Assembly: GCA_937872385.1 (NCBI GenBank)
Contig: CALMSO010000027.1
Coordinates: 124,001-188,000 of the forward strand
Reading direction: 5' to 3'
Length of the DNA: 64,000 nt
Source of the DNA: an uncultured Saprospiraceae bacterium
Lineage (GTDB): Bacteria; Bacteroidota; Bacteroidia; Chitinophagales; Saprospiraceae
Shown one piece after another: positions 35,573 to 45,380 of the stretch. The notes under the pieces are model-generated. The model saw nothing but the letters and a program-made list of their open reading frames with translations. It did not search any database and was not told the origin of the DNA. Within the stretch, counting starts at the first letter, position 1. Each line of letters begins with the position of its first letter. The position numbers and the translations under genes were made by a program.

Positions 35573-36829
35573 TTATACGTGGTGCTGCAAACTCTCCGCC
35601 AAGTACGGATCGTTTTTCGGCTCGAACGAAGCCTTTTCCAAACGGCTGAAAACGAAATAGATAAACAGCCCCAGGAACCCAATCATCGTACCGATTTCGA
35701 GCAAGCCAGGGAAATGGAATCCCATCATAAAGGCATGGTGCGCCTCTTCGCCGTGCGCATGGTCGTGCCCGTGCGCCATCACCTCGTGTGCTGTGTGCAA
35801 TACTCCGGGCTTAATCATCTGGAAAAAGTCGAGCCAGTGACCAATTAACACTACCGCCGAAACAAAAACCAGCGTACCGTACTTGCGTTTGGTATCATTG
35901 CGCATCAGCACAAAGAACGGCACAAGGAAGTTGATAATCAAGTTTCCATAAAACAACACGGGGTACTCGCGCTGCCGCGTTTGGAAATATACGGTTTCCT
36001 CGCCCACGTTGGCGTACCAGATGAGCATATATTGCGAAAACCAAAGATACGTCCAGAAAATGCTGAAAGCAAAAAGATACTTACCCATATCGTGCAGGTG
36101 CTCCTCGGTGATAGCTTCGAGATAGCCCATGAACTTCAGGAAAATTACGGTCAGAATGGTCAATGCCATCGCCGATACAAACCAGCTCGCGCCGGTGTAC
36201 CAAGCGTAAAGCGTACTGTACCAGTGCGCGTCAACGGACATCACCCATTGCCATACCAAGGCCGCACTTGTGAAGCCACCTAAAGGCAGAAATGCAGCTG
36301 CCCAGATGCGCATTTTGTGGTGATACTTATATTCGGTGGTGCCATACTGATCTTCATCTAATGATAACTGGCGCAGCTTCATAGCAAAAAATATCCAAAC
36401 GCCCATGATGATGAGCGTACCGAAAGTGTACCAGCCTTTGTTAAGAAATGCCGATTTGTGCTGCAATATCTTGTCGGTGGCCACTGCTTCGGCATCCGCC
36501 CAGTGATACAAATGATGAAAACCACCCCACAAGCCAATAATAAGCACTAACATGAGCGCCAGACCAGGAATGAGGAACAGCGCATACGCCTCCCACACAC
36601 GCTTCATGGTGACGTACCAACCCGCCCAAGCGGTGATGAACGCCGACATAATAAACAGCGAAATGAACGCTACACCGGTGAAAAACACCGTATTATGCAA
36701 ATAATTTGACCAAAAGCGCGTGTGCAGTTCGTCGTCAATCAGGAATGTAATGAGTAGGCACAATACGCCCAAGCCCATCATTCCGTAGGTAACTGCTTTA
36801 TGACTTGCCGCAAATTTGAATTGGTTCAT
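35573..36829 (-). CDS. actF: Alternative Complex III subunit ActF (quinol:cytochrome c oxidoreductase)
   Basis: 418 residues with ten hydrophobic segments of the NrfD-like fold shared by ActC and ActF. His-rich stretch near the end (HGHDHAHGEEAHHA, ~365-380). Likely part of the membrane module that supports quinol oxidation. Gene order actA-B-C-D-E-F matches the known cluster, and coxB follows after 119 bases. Confidence 0.9.
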   Translation of the reverse strand: MNQFKFAASHKAVTYGMMGLGVLCLLITFLIDDELHTRFWSNYLHNTVFFTGVAFISLFIMSAFITAWAGWYVTMKRVWEAYALFLIPGLALMLVLIIGLWGGFHHLYHWADAEAVATDKILQHKSAFLNKGWYTFGTLIIMGVWIFFAMKLRQLSLDEDQYGTTEYKYHHKMRIWAAAFLPLGGFTSAALVWQWVMSVDAHWYSTLYAWYTGASWFVSAMALTILTVIFLKFMGYLEAITEEHLHDMGKYLFAFSIFWTYLWFSQYMLIWYANVGEETVYFQTRQREYPVLFYGNLIINFLVPFFVLMRNDTKRKYGTLVFVSAVVLIGHWLDFFQMIKPGVLHTAHEVMAHGHDHAHGEEAHHAFMMGFHFPGLLEIGTMIGFLGLFIYFVFSRLEKASFEPKNDPYLAESLQHHV

Positions 36830-36897
36830 TGTATGTCTTCCGTTTGATATATACTTGCTAATAATTAAATGATTACACGCTGATTACAGCCGCATTT

Positions 36898-37815
36898 TTA
36901 TCTGCCGGAGCTACCACCGCCGCTGTTAGTAGTGCTGTGCGAAGCATCGCTCTGTTGCTCGGCCGGAGGCGCTGCGGGCGCGGGAGCCGGCGCAGGCGCT
37001 ACATCTGCTTTGCGCGTAGCTGCCAACATTTTGAATTGCTTTTCGGGCAACCCAAAAACCGGGTTCAGGGTGTTTGCCTCAGCGGTATATTCTACTTTCT
37101 TTTCCTTAGCTTGCAAGGAGCGAATATAATGAATCACCTGCCAACGCTCTTCAAAATTCAGTTTATCGGCATAGCCACCCATCACATTTTTACCATACAT
37201 AATGGCATGATAATAACGACCATTAGAGGCATCATAAAATTCATCTTGCAAAAAATTGGCCGGAGCCGCCGGATATTTAGCATTCGGATTTTCGTCGGCC
37301 ACTAAATAACCTATGCCATCACCTTTCTCGCCGTGGCAAATACCGCACTGAATATTGTATAATTCTTTGCCTTTAGCCAAACCCGCTGCCGTAATCGGAA
37401 ACGGATTATTGATAATCTCAGCCGTTGCACGCTCCCGCTCCTCTTCTGTGTCTTTGTAATGATAAGGTACGTGCGCATTGATTGGCACAGCGATGGAAGT
37501 GAGCTGGTCGCCCCCACGCAAATTGGCTTGAATCTGTGCGTAATCCGTAGCGTCTGAGCCGCTAAAAGCAGCGTACCCACGCGGGATAGTGCCCTTCACC
37601 GGCAGGCGCGGATTAGACAGGTCTTTCAACTTGAAAACGCTCGCGCTGTCCCAAGTATTCAGATAATAATAGGTATAAACATTGCTTTCATAAGCAATAG
37701 AATGTGCCATGTCCGGCATATATTCATGCCCGGTTTTCTCGCCACCCGCAGGGCTACAAGCGTAAAAAACCACCACAGAAACGGCAATTATGAGTAATAA
37801 CTTGAGTTGTTTCAT
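36898..37815 (-). CDS. actE: Alternative Complex III subunit ActE, monohaem cytochrome c lipoprotein
   Basis: 305 residues. Lipobox ending VVVFYAC (Cys20), so it is a lipoprotein. One CGICH haem site at 157-161 in a class I cytochrome c fold, with a Met ligand in the region GKNVMGGYAD. A C-terminal Ala/Pro/Ser/Gly-rich tail (~272-305) is unstructured and longer than I would expect. Carries electrons between ActA and the acceptor. Confidence 0.92.
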   Translation of the reverse strand: MKQLKLLLIIAVSVVVFYACSPAGGEKTGHEYMPDMAHSIAYESNVYTYYYLNTWDSASVFKLKDLSNPRLPVKGTIPRGYAAFSGSDATDYAQIQANLRGGDQLTSIAVPINAHVPYHYKDTEEERERATAEIINNPFPITAAGLAKGKELYNIQCGICHGEKGDGIGYLVADENPNAKYPAAPANFLQDEFYDASNGRYYHAIMYGKNVMGGYADKLNFEERWQVIHYIRSLQAKEKKVEYTAEANTLNPVFGLPEKQFKMLAATRKADVAPAPAPAPAAPPAEQQSDASHSTTNSGGGSSGR

Positions 37816-37905
37816 CGCGCTTTATAATTATCTGTTGCGTATTATGATATGCAATGGCAAATTATTATAACCTGCCAGTCAACCATTATAATAAAATTAT
37901 ACGGT

Positions 37906-38436
37906 TCAAATCGTTTTTACATTTACTTCCGAAGCACCGGTGCTGGAGAAAAACGCCCGTAGTTGGTCGCTTATCGTTGCATCCGCGTTGGTCGTATCAA
38001 AAGCAATGCAAAACTTGTTGTCGGTGATGCGATCGTCCAGCGTAGGATTCACTGTGCCAGGCGACATGCCGCATACCGTGTAAAAACTCACCACCATCCC
38101 GATGGCAGAGAATAATACGGTCAATTCAAAAGTAATCGGGATGAAAGCCGGCGCCGAAAAATAAGGCTTACCGCCAAAAATAATCGGCCAGTCGCGGGTG
38201 AATACCCAGGTCATAAACAGAAACGCCGTGAGCGTACCAATAGCCCCGAAAATAAACCCGGCTATATGCAAACGGCTTTCCGACAGGTGCAGCGCGTGGT
38301 CTAACCCGTGTACCGGAAACGGCGTGAATACGTCCATGATTTCGAGATGCTCCTCTTGTGCTTTATGCACTGCCTCGAGCAGGACTTCCTCGTCGTCGTA
38401 CAAACCGTAAAGCACTTCTTTATTTGCCTTTGCCAT
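37906..38436 (-). CDS. actD: Alternative Complex III subunit ActD (DUF3341)
   Basis: 176 residues, DUF3341: N-terminal soluble part (LYGLYDDEEVLLEAVHKAQEE), then two membrane segments (~74-96 and ~115-135). Peripheral/membrane subunit of ACIII. Sits between actC and actE. Confidence 0.93.
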   Translation of the reverse strand: MAKANKEVLYGLYDDEEVLLEAVHKAQEEHLEIMDVFTPFPVHGLDHALHLSESRLHIAGFIFGAIGTLTAFLFMTWVFTRDWPIIFGGKPYFSAPAFIPITFELTVLFSAIGMVVSFYTVCGMSPGTVNPTLDDRITDNKFCIAFDTTNADATISDQLRAFFSSTGASEVNVKTI

Positions 38437-38502
38437 AATTATTTACTATTTTAATAAAGTCCTTCGTTTGTTTTAGTTGAAAAAATTAGCCCATCCCTAA
38501 GG

Positions 38503-39918
38503 TTAATGACTCGCCGTTTTGGCGGTTTCGGTTTCGTGTTGGTGCTTGGCATTCGGGCCAACGTACTGATCGCCAGCTGTTTTCAAAATAGATTTTACCT
38601 CCGCTACGGCTACTACCGGCGCTACCCGCGTAAAAATCAGATACAAGGTAAAGAAAAGCCCCAGCGTGCCAATAAAGATGCCAATTTCTACCCAAGTCGG
38701 GGTATAATAACTCCAGCTTGAAGGGATATAATCGCGGGCCAAAGTGGTAGCAATGATCACAAATCGCTCAAACCACATCCCGATATTTACAAAAATGGAC
38801 ATTACAAAAGTAATGGTAATGCTGCGACGGAACTTTTTCACCCAGAAAATCTGCGGCGAGAGCACGTTGCAAGCCATCATACCCACATACGACCACCAGT
38901 AGGGCCCCAGCACCCGATTGTAAAAGGCGTACTGTTCGTACAAATAGCCGGAGTACCAAGCGATGAACAATTCCGTAAGGTAAGCCACCCCTACGATGGT
39001 GCCGGTCACTAAGATTACTTTGTTCATACTTTCAATGTGCGCCAGCGTAATGTATTGCTCTAATTTCAGCACTTTGCGCGTGATGAGCATCAGCGTAAGT
39101 ACCATCGCAAAACCAGAGAAGATGGCGCCCGCTACAAAATACGGCGGGAAAATGGTGGTGTGCCAACCCGGAATAACCGACGTGGCGAAGTCGAAAGATA
39201 CAATGGTATGCACCGAAAGTACCAGCGGCGTGGACAAACCAGCGAGTACTAATGATAAACTCTCGAAACGTTGCCAGTGCTTGGCAGCGCCCGTCCAGCC
39301 AAACGAAACCGTGTTGTACAGCTTGCGCCGAATGCCTTTGGAGCGGTCGCGCAGAGTAGCAAAATCAGGCACTAAACCGGTGTACCAGAACAGCAGCGAC
39401 ACCGTGAAGTAAGTCGAAATGGCGAATACATCCCAGAGTAGCGGCGAGTTGAAATTTACCCACAGCGGGCCCCGTGTATTCGGATAGGGGAAAATGAAAA
39501 AGCCTAACCACAGACGCCCCATGTGAATGAGCGGAAACTGCCCAGCACATACCACCGCAAAGATGGTCATGGCTTCTGCGGCGCGGTTTACGCCGGTACG
39601 CCATTTTTGGCGGAACAAAAGCAAGATAGCCGAAATCAGCGTGCCTGCATGACCGATCCCGATCCACCACACGAAATTGGTGATATCCCAACCCCAGCCA
39701 ATGGTACGGTTGAGATTCCAAGAGCCAATTCCGTAGAAAATCGTCCAAACGACGGTGAAGACATACAGCCCCAGCCCCAGCACAGCGATGATGAAAGCGA
39801 CTGTCCAGGCTAAACTCGGCACACGCTCGGTAGGCGAGCAGATATCCTCGGTGATTTGACCATACGTTTTGCCGCCTTCGATTAGCGGGTCTCTGATTGG
39901 TGAAACAACTGCACTCAT
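38503..39918 (-). CDS. actC: Alternative Complex III subunit ActC (NrfD/PsrC-like quinol-binding subunit)
   Basis: 471 residues, ten membrane segments of the NrfD family (WIGIGHAGTLISAILLLF near 92-109; TELFIAWYSGYLYEQYAF). It holds the quinol site and takes part in electron transfer to the Fe-S subunit ActB. Short 59-base gap from actB. Clear match to the ACIII large integral subunit. Confidence 0.94.
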   Translation of the reverse strand: MSAVVSPIRDPLIEGGKTYGQITEDICSPTERVPSLAWTVAFIIAVLGLGLYVFTVVWTIFYGIGSWNLNRTIGWGWDITNFVWWIGIGHAGTLISAILLLFRQKWRTGVNRAAEAMTIFAVVCAGQFPLIHMGRLWLGFFIFPYPNTRGPLWVNFNSPLLWDVFAISTYFTVSLLFWYTGLVPDFATLRDRSKGIRRKLYNTVSFGWTGAAKHWQRFESLSLVLAGLSTPLVLSVHTIVSFDFATSVIPGWHTTIFPPYFVAGAIFSGFAMVLTLMLITRKVLKLEQYITLAHIESMNKVILVTGTIVGVAYLTELFIAWYSGYLYEQYAFYNRVLGPYWWSYVGMMACNVLSPQIFWVKKFRRSITITFVMSIFVNIGMWFERFVIIATTLARDYIPSSWSYYTPTWVEIGIFIGTLGLFFTLYLIFTRVAPVVAVAEVKSILKTAGDQYVGPNAKHQHETETAKTASH

Positions 39919-39977
39919 GTTGTATTATGACTTAAATTGTTCTTGATTCTTGTTCAAAAAATGTCTTGCCGGAAACC

Positions 39978-42900
39978 CTATGCATCTAAGGCTTCGCTAC
40001 GGTTATTTACTTTCGCAGTATAGAAAACCGACGACTGGGTGTTGATTTCTTCCAACACTAAGTAGTTCATCGGATCGTCCAACTTTTTGGCTACATCGCC
40101 CTGCTGGTTGTTACGGTCGCCAAAGGTAATCGCGCCAGTTGGGCAAGAAGTCTGGCAAGCTGGGCGCACATCTGCGTCAATCAGCCCGCGGCCTTCGCGC
40201 TTGGCGGTCAGTTTACCCTCCTGAATGCGCTGTACGCAGAAGCTACACTTTTCAATCACGCCGCGCGAGCGTACCGTTACGTCTGGGTTCAATACCATCC
40301 GGGTTAGGTTATCCGCGTAAAACGAAATGCCGTTTTCTGTTTCGAGATTTTTGTCGTTGTTATAATTATCGTTCATCCCGAAAATATCAGCCGTGGTATA
40401 GTCTAACCAGTTGAAACGACGCACCTTGTAGGGGCAGTTGTTTGCACAGTAGCGCGTACCGATGCACCGGTTGTAGGTCATCTGATTCAAGCCCTCCGAG
40501 CTGTGGTTGGTAGCCGCTACCGGGCACACGTTTTCGCAGGGCGCATTATCACAATGCTGGCACAGCATAGGCTGATAGACCACGTTTGGATTTTCAAAAT
40601 CACCATAGAAATAGCGATCAATCCGCAGCCAGGTCATTTCGTGGTGCCGCGCTACCTCACGCTTGCCCACTACCGGTACGTTGTTCTCAGCAATACAAGC
40701 TACCTGACAAGCACCACAACCCGTACAGGCATTCAGGTCAATATGCATCGCCCAGTGGTGCCCCTGTCCATAGACATCCTTGAGGTACTTGTCGTAAGGA
40801 TAAAGCGTGTGGCTATTCAGCTTCTGCGCTTCGGCGCGTTTTTCTTCAATGTGGTGCAGCAGGTCGGGCAGTTCTTTTACATTGGCTTGATAGATGATGG
40901 AACGATCCACCAAACCGCCCTGAAAACCTTCCCGATTGAAGGGGTCTGACAGCGTGTTGGCGGTTTTCTCATCCACATTAATGGTTTTGCCTGTTTTCGG
41001 ATCTACTCCTTTTACACCCATTGAGTGGTGGTATTGCACACAAGCAAACTCCCGGTCTTCTCCTATTTTTTTCGACAGATTGACGTTGGTAGCATAATAC
41101 TGCGTGTTGCCGTCTTCGTCAATAGTCAACCAGGGATACACATTGATGCCCACTTGAGCACCCAATGCCTTGCCCGCTTTGCCGGTGGCTTCGCGGCCGT
41201 GGCCTAGCGCTATTGACACCGTGCTTTGCATTTGACCAAACTGACGCACCACTGTGGCCTGTTCTTTTCTGCCATTCACTTCTATTGCTACAATATCGGC
41301 GCGCCCTTTGGCTTCATCCTTGTTCAAATCATTAAGAGCGGTAAAGTCGTTGCCGCCGTCCCAGCCAATCGGAATGGCCAAATAGTTGCCCCAAACGGTA
41401 CGCGCTACGGGGTCGGGCATTTCGATGAGCCAAGGATTGGTAGCATACTGCCCGGCACCGGCGTTCACCGTTTCAAAGAAGGAAATTTCCAACTCGACGT
41501 TGGAGGGCTTACGCACCTTAGCAGCAGCGGCATTGATATTAGCAACAAAGTCAAATACCTTGCCTTCATCCGGCGTTTCAAACACCCCATCGTGCAGGGT
41601 GCTGTCCCAGAAAGCCTGGAAAGTGGCGAATTTATTTTGGCGTGGGAACATCGTGGTTTCCCAGTACTTTTTCAAATAATCATACATCGGCATCTCCGAC
41701 TCCGCGTTGAGGCTTTCGCTACCTGCCCAGCGCAGCAGACTTTCCTCGGTTTGGCGCGTATTGAAAAGCGGTGCAATGGTCGGTTGTTGCAAACTGAAAT
41801 GGCCGCGCTTAGGCTCGGCATCGCCCCAGCTTTCGAGGAAATGGTGCGTAGGCGTCACGTAATCACAAAGCAGCATCGTTTCATTGGGCAAGCCAGAGAA
41901 AGACACCTTCAGGGCTACTTTTGCCATACCGTTGCGGAAGCGTTCGCTATTGGGCAAATCCCAGGCTGGATTCGCACCATCCATGATGAAAAGCGCATCT
42001 ATACGACCGCCGTTCATGTCGCGCACCAAGCGCTGAATATCCTTGTCTTTGCCCTGCCGCTGCATGGATACATTAGCAAAGCTGATGACCGGGCCGTAGT
42101 TTTGCAACAGATAGTTGATGCCATTAATGATTACCTGCTCGCCAGTGCTATTGGAGCCAGAAACCACTAACGAAGCGCCACGATTGGCCGCCAGTTCTTT
42201 GGCTACGGCCGCGAGTTTTTTCGTTTTTTCAGCATCCAGACGTGGGCCACTGATAGCACCGCCGCCAGTGAGTTTGGCTACTTCATTATACAAAGTAACA
42301 ATGGCTGCACCCTGCTCAGAAGGTTTCACCATGATGCGGTTGTCGGCATTGGAACCCGTCAAGCTCATGTGGCTTTCCACTTGAATGTGGCGCGACATTT
42401 TTGGATTTTTCGCATCCACCTTGCGATTCTTGGCGTATTGCGCAGTGTATTCAATCGGCGAAACCCAAGTACCAAGAAAATCAGCGTCAAAACTGACAAT
42501 CACCTGTGCCTTATCGAAACGATAGTTTGGAATGACAGACTGCCCAAAGCTCTGCTCGTTGGCTTCTAAGATAGCTGCACTCGACACCGGATCGTACATG
42601 ACCACTTCCGTATTCGGATAAGCAGCTACAAACTCGGCAATCGCCTTTTTCGTCATCGGACTCATAATGGTGTTAGCCACCATGCGAATCCGCGACTCCG
42701 GCGTCAGTTTGCTCGCAATTTCCTCATCAATCACTTCCCAACCTGGCCCCTTGTCTTTTTTCTTTTTATCAATGGCTCCGTCTTTCACGCGATAAGGCCC
42801 GTCAATGCGGGTCGTATCATACAAGCTCAACACGCTGGCCTGAGCGCGCGCACTGGTGCCGCCCATCGTTACTTTCGAGAGGCTGTTGCCTTCGATTTTG

Positions 42901-43253
42901 ATGGGGCGTCCTTCGCGGGTTTTCACCAACACGGCACAGTAATCACCTCCTTGCACAAAGGTCGAAGCATAATAAGATGCGACACCGGGCACGATTTCAT
43001 CCGGTTTTACTACATATGGAATGGCCTTTTTTACTGGAATTTCGCAACTGGCCGCAATGGTAGCTGCACCCAGCCCAAAGCCCATGTATTTCAGAAAATC
43101 GCGGCGCGAAGTGCCTACTTCCATTGCCCGATCATCCGACAATTGCTCTACAATCGGCAGCTCCACGAACTCCTGACCGGCTAATTCCTGATACGATGGA
43201 TCGTTTTGCAATTGCTCGACCCCAATCCAGATTTCGTTATGTTTATTTTTCAT
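39978..43253 (-). CDS. actB: Alternative Complex III subunit ActB (molybdopterin-oxidoreductase-like plus ferredoxin domain)
   Basis: 1091 residues. An internal twin-arginine signal (SRRDFLKYMGFGLGAATIAA, ~49-68) with a lipobox-like SC, unusual in being ~48 residues from the start, is the family's 'TAT-variant'. The N-terminal ~750 residues resemble the molybdopterin family without its cofactor motifs; the C-terminal ~240 carry clusters CTGCGACQVACIAEN, CQHCDNAPCENVCP, CIGTRYCANNCP and CSFCVQRIQEG, i.e. three [4Fe-4S] and one [3Fe-4S] type sites. Takes electrons from ActC. Confidence 0.96.
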   Translation of the reverse strand: MKNKHNEIWIGVEQLQNDPSYQELAGQEFVELPIVEQLSDDRAMEVGTSRRDFLKYMGFGLGAATIAASCEIPVKKAIPYVVKPDEIVPGVASYYASTFVQGGDYCAVLVKTREGRPIKIEGNSLSKVTMGGTSARAQASVLSLYDTTRIDGPYRVKDGAIDKKKKDKGPGWEVIDEEIASKLTPESRIRMVANTIMSPMTKKAIAEFVAAYPNTEVVMYDPVSSAAILEANEQSFGQSVIPNYRFDKAQVIVSFDADFLGTWVSPIEYTAQYAKNRKVDAKNPKMSRHIQVESHMSLTGSNADNRIMVKPSEQGAAIVTLYNEVAKLTGGGAISGPRLDAEKTKKLAAVAKELAANRGASLVVSGSNSTGEQVIINGINYLLQNYGPVISFANVSMQRQGKDKDIQRLVRDMNGGRIDALFIMDGANPAWDLPNSERFRNGMAKVALKVSFSGLPNETMLLCDYVTPTHHFLESWGDAEPKRGHFSLQQPTIAPLFNTRQTEESLLRWAGSESLNAESEMPMYDYLKKYWETTMFPRQNKFATFQAFWDSTLHDGVFETPDEGKVFDFVANINAAAAKVRKPSNVELEISFFETVNAGAGQYATNPWLIEMPDPVARTVWGNYLAIPIGWDGGNDFTALNDLNKDEAKGRADIVAIEVNGRKEQATVVRQFGQMQSTVSIALGHGREATGKAGKALGAQVGINVYPWLTIDEDGNTQYYATNVNLSKKIGEDREFACVQYHHSMGVKGVDPKTGKTINVDEKTANTLSDPFNREGFQGGLVDRSIIYQANVKELPDLLHHIEEKRAEAQKLNSHTLYPYDKYLKDVYGQGHHWAMHIDLNACTGCGACQVACIAENNVPVVGKREVARHHEMTWLRIDRYFYGDFENPNVVYQPMLCQHCDNAPCENVCPVAATNHSSEGLNQMTYNRCIGTRYCANNCPYKVRRFNWLDYTTADIFGMNDNYNNDKNLETENGISFYADNLTRMVLNPDVTVRSRGVIEKCSFCVQRIQEGKLTAKREGRGLIDADVRPACQTSCPTGAITFGDRNNQQGDVAKKLDDPMNYLVLEEINTQSSVFYTAKVNNRSEALDA

Positions 43254-43329
43254 CTTGTATGACTGCGTGGTTTGTTCTGTTTTTTGTTTATAAATTGCTC
43301 CCCCTTATCACCCATCACCTATCACCCAT

Positions 43330-44751
43330 TTAATAATGGCACTTCTGGCACTCCAAACCGCCGATGTCTTCTACGGTCACTTTGTCGCGCTGCCCTTTTT
43401 GAATTTCCTCGTGGTAGCGGGTGTAAGACTTGTAGTACTCATTATCCGCAAATTTCACTTCCGTCTGGCGGTGACAATTGATGCACCAACCCATCGAAAG
43501 CGGCGAAGCCTGGTACAGTACTTCCATTTCCTCTACTTTGCCGTGGCAAGTTTGGCATTCCAACTGCCCCACCGATACGTGCTGCGCGTGATTGAAATAG
43601 GCGTGATCGGCTAAGTTGTGAATACGCACCCATTCGATAGGTCCATAGATTTTGTTATCGCCATTTTCCGGGTTGGTCAGGGCGGCTACAATGCCTTTCC
43701 ATTGATCTTCAATCAGTTTCTCGCCTTTCCGGTCGAGCGTGCCTTTTTCCTGCACATAGGTATCAGCAATCCACTTTTTATAAATATTAGCGAGTTGCTC
43801 TTCGCTCAGTTCTTCCACATTTTCGATGTAGGAATCGGTATTCGGATCCCAGCCTGCCGAAGCATAAATCTTTGTCAACTCCGCTGTGCCATATTGCGAG
43901 CCAACCTTGATGGCAGCGTGGCAATTCATACAAGTGTTAGCCGCCGGAATGTTAGAATGCTTACTACGGCGAGCACCATCGTGGCAATATTGACAATCTA
44001 TTTTCTGCAAACCCGCGTGCGTGGCGTGCGAGAATTTAATGGGCTGCTCCGGTGCATAGCCTTGCTGGCGCCCCAGTGCGATCGCATTGTTGACGGTCGT
44101 ATAACCTCCCAACACCACCAAAGTGAACACTACAAAAGCAATCACGCCCTTGCTGGTCAGAATTTCTGCCAAGGTTTGTCGGCGGGTCGGAGCGTCGCCT
44201 TCGCGTGCCTGAATAATGTAGTTCAGATTGGCTACAATACGCGCCAGCACTACTGCCAAGATGCCCAAAATCAAGGCCAAGGCTATGAACAGTGGCAGAT
44301 TGTTCGGTTTTTCTGAGGTGCCACCATCGCCACCGGCTGGGCCAATTACGGCAGGTTTCGTATCGAAAGTGCCTCGATAAACACCATCTATGTAAGCGAG
44401 CAGATTCTCGATTTCCTGATCGGTCAGGTTGGGGAAGTTGTTCATCAGCGTTGGCTTCCACTCGTTCCATACGGCTACGGCCCGCGGGTGTCCGGTAGCA
44501 ATCAATGCCTGCGAGTTGCGAATCCAAGCGTAGAGGTCTTCGCGCGGGTAGTCCGCCCAGCGCTCTTCTGTACCCCCCAGAGCAGGGCCCGTGAGCTTGC
44601 TTTTCATATCCCGGTTGTGGCATGTAGCGCACTGATTCCGGAAAAGGGGTTTGCCCGCTTCAAGGTCGGCTTCCTGTGCCATACCAGGTATGGTGGGCAA
44701 TAGCAGCAAGAGCAGGGCAAAAAATCGGCAAATTAAAGATCGAAACACCAT
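43330..44751 (-). CDS. actA: Alternative Complex III subunit ActA, pentahaem c plus N-terminal monohaem domain
   Basis: 473 residues. Six CxxCH sites at about 41-45, 253-257, 274-278, 399-403, 423-427 and 468-472. The last five form the usual ActA pentahaem domain; the first belongs to an added N-terminal class I cytochrome c (~25-125) after a signal peptide. A Gly-rich linker and two membrane segments (~152-175 and 202-220) separate the parts. The last haem motif ends three residues before the stop (CQKCHY). First gene of the operon. Confidence 0.93.
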   Translation of the reverse strand: MVFRSLICRFFALLLLLLPTIPGMAQEADLEAGKPLFRNQCATCHNRDMKSKLTGPALGGTEERWADYPREDLYAWIRNSQALIATGHPRAVAVWNEWKPTLMNNFPNLTDQEIENLLAYIDGVYRGTFDTKPAVIGPAGGDGGTSEKPNNLPLFIALALILGILAVVLARIVANLNYIIQAREGDAPTRRQTLAEILTSKGVIAFVVFTLVVLGGYTTVNNAIALGRQQGYAPEQPIKFSHATHAGLQKIDCQYCHDGARRSKHSNIPAANTCMNCHAAIKVGSQYGTAELTKIYASAGWDPNTDSYIENVEELSEEQLANIYKKWIADTYVQEKGTLDRKGEKLIEDQWKGIVAALTNPENGDNKIYGPIEWVRIHNLADHAYFNHAQHVSVGQLECQTCHGKVEEMEVLYQASPLSMGWCINCHRQTEVKFADNEYYKSYTRYHEEIQKGQRDKVTVEDIGGLECQKCHY

Positions 44752-44796
44752 AGTATATTAAGCGTTTGAGAAATTTTTAACTGGCTTTGTTTGAAA

Positions 44797-44825
44797 GTCA
44801 CGAAAATGTCACGAGCACAAAGATA
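44797..44825 (-). promoter_or_regulatory. ACIII operon promoter with a direct repeat at the start point
   Basis: Minus strand: TATCTTTG at 44825-44818 with a TTG 21 bases upstream. The predicted start region carries a 7-base direct repeat (TCGTGAC, 44814-44808 and 44803-44797) with an 11-base period, one helical turn. Two sites on the same face of the helix suggest a dimeric regulator, for example a LytTR-type factor; which is not known. The leader to actA is about 60 bases. Confidence 0.6.
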
Positions 44826-45086
44826 TAACTCGTTTGATTTCTTTAACAATTTTTTGCAAAAACCGCCATCTATTTAGATTTTTTCTAAAGAAGCTGAAAG
44901 GGACTGTCAATACAGCGCTAACAATAATGTTTGGGAAGTAAATCAGGGAATAGACCGCAAAGATAAGAAAAGTAGCGAAAGGGCAAATTTTTATTGGAAG
45001 AATTGATAAATCAGCAAATCAGGCGACGTGGAAAGGCATAGAACACAAGGGTAAGCAACAATGGAAGCAGCGAAGCGAATTTGAAC

Positions 45087-45158
45087 AAAAAAAAACTCCT
45101 ACATCTGGGGAGGCAAATCGGATGTAGGAGCATCAACATACTATGAGAAAACTACACA
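45087..45158 (-). ncRNA. Predicted small RNA 1 (terminator-ended)
   Basis: Minus strand transcript of ~70 nt ending in an intrinsic terminator: 10-bp perfect stem (45121-45130 with 45096-45105, CTCCTACATC/GATGTAGGAG) followed by nine T (45095-45087). The 5' single-stranded part contains the block AGTTTTCTCATAGTATG shared exactly (17 bases, 45137-45153) with the second copy. Its -7 box is poor (TTAATTTG, 45169-45162), so expression is uncertain. Confidence 0.5.
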
Positions 45159-45314
45159 GCACAAATTAAGTGAATTGGTTCGGCTACCGGGTAGCTTATT
45201 TAGGCTATGGCGAAAGATTGGGTTCGTGTGGCGGTTTTGGCTTAGAATGTGGAAAATGCTACGCGGAAAGCAGTGCTATTCAAAAACACAACACGCTGAT
45301 TGTGAGTATTTTAA

Positions 45315-45380
45315 ATAAAAATCCTACATCAGTGAAGGGTCACGATGTAGGACGAATCAAACATACTATGAGAAAACTTG
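45315..45380 (-). ncRNA. Predicted small RNA 2 (homologue of RNA 1)
   Basis: Minus strand, ~65 nt: a TATCTTTG promoter box at 45391-45384, then the conserved AGTTTTCTCATAGTATG (45378-45362), then a terminator whose stem is 9 bp (TCCTACATC/GATGTAGGA) extended by GTGA/TCAC in the loop, then an AT-rich T-run (45321-45313). The sequence differs from RNA 1 in the loop but keeps the stem, consistent with a folded RNA under selection. Confidence 0.55.

Noticed and set aside
41226..42170. 314-codon plus ORF within actB
   Set aside because: Antisense to the molybdopterin-like domain, which is clearly real.
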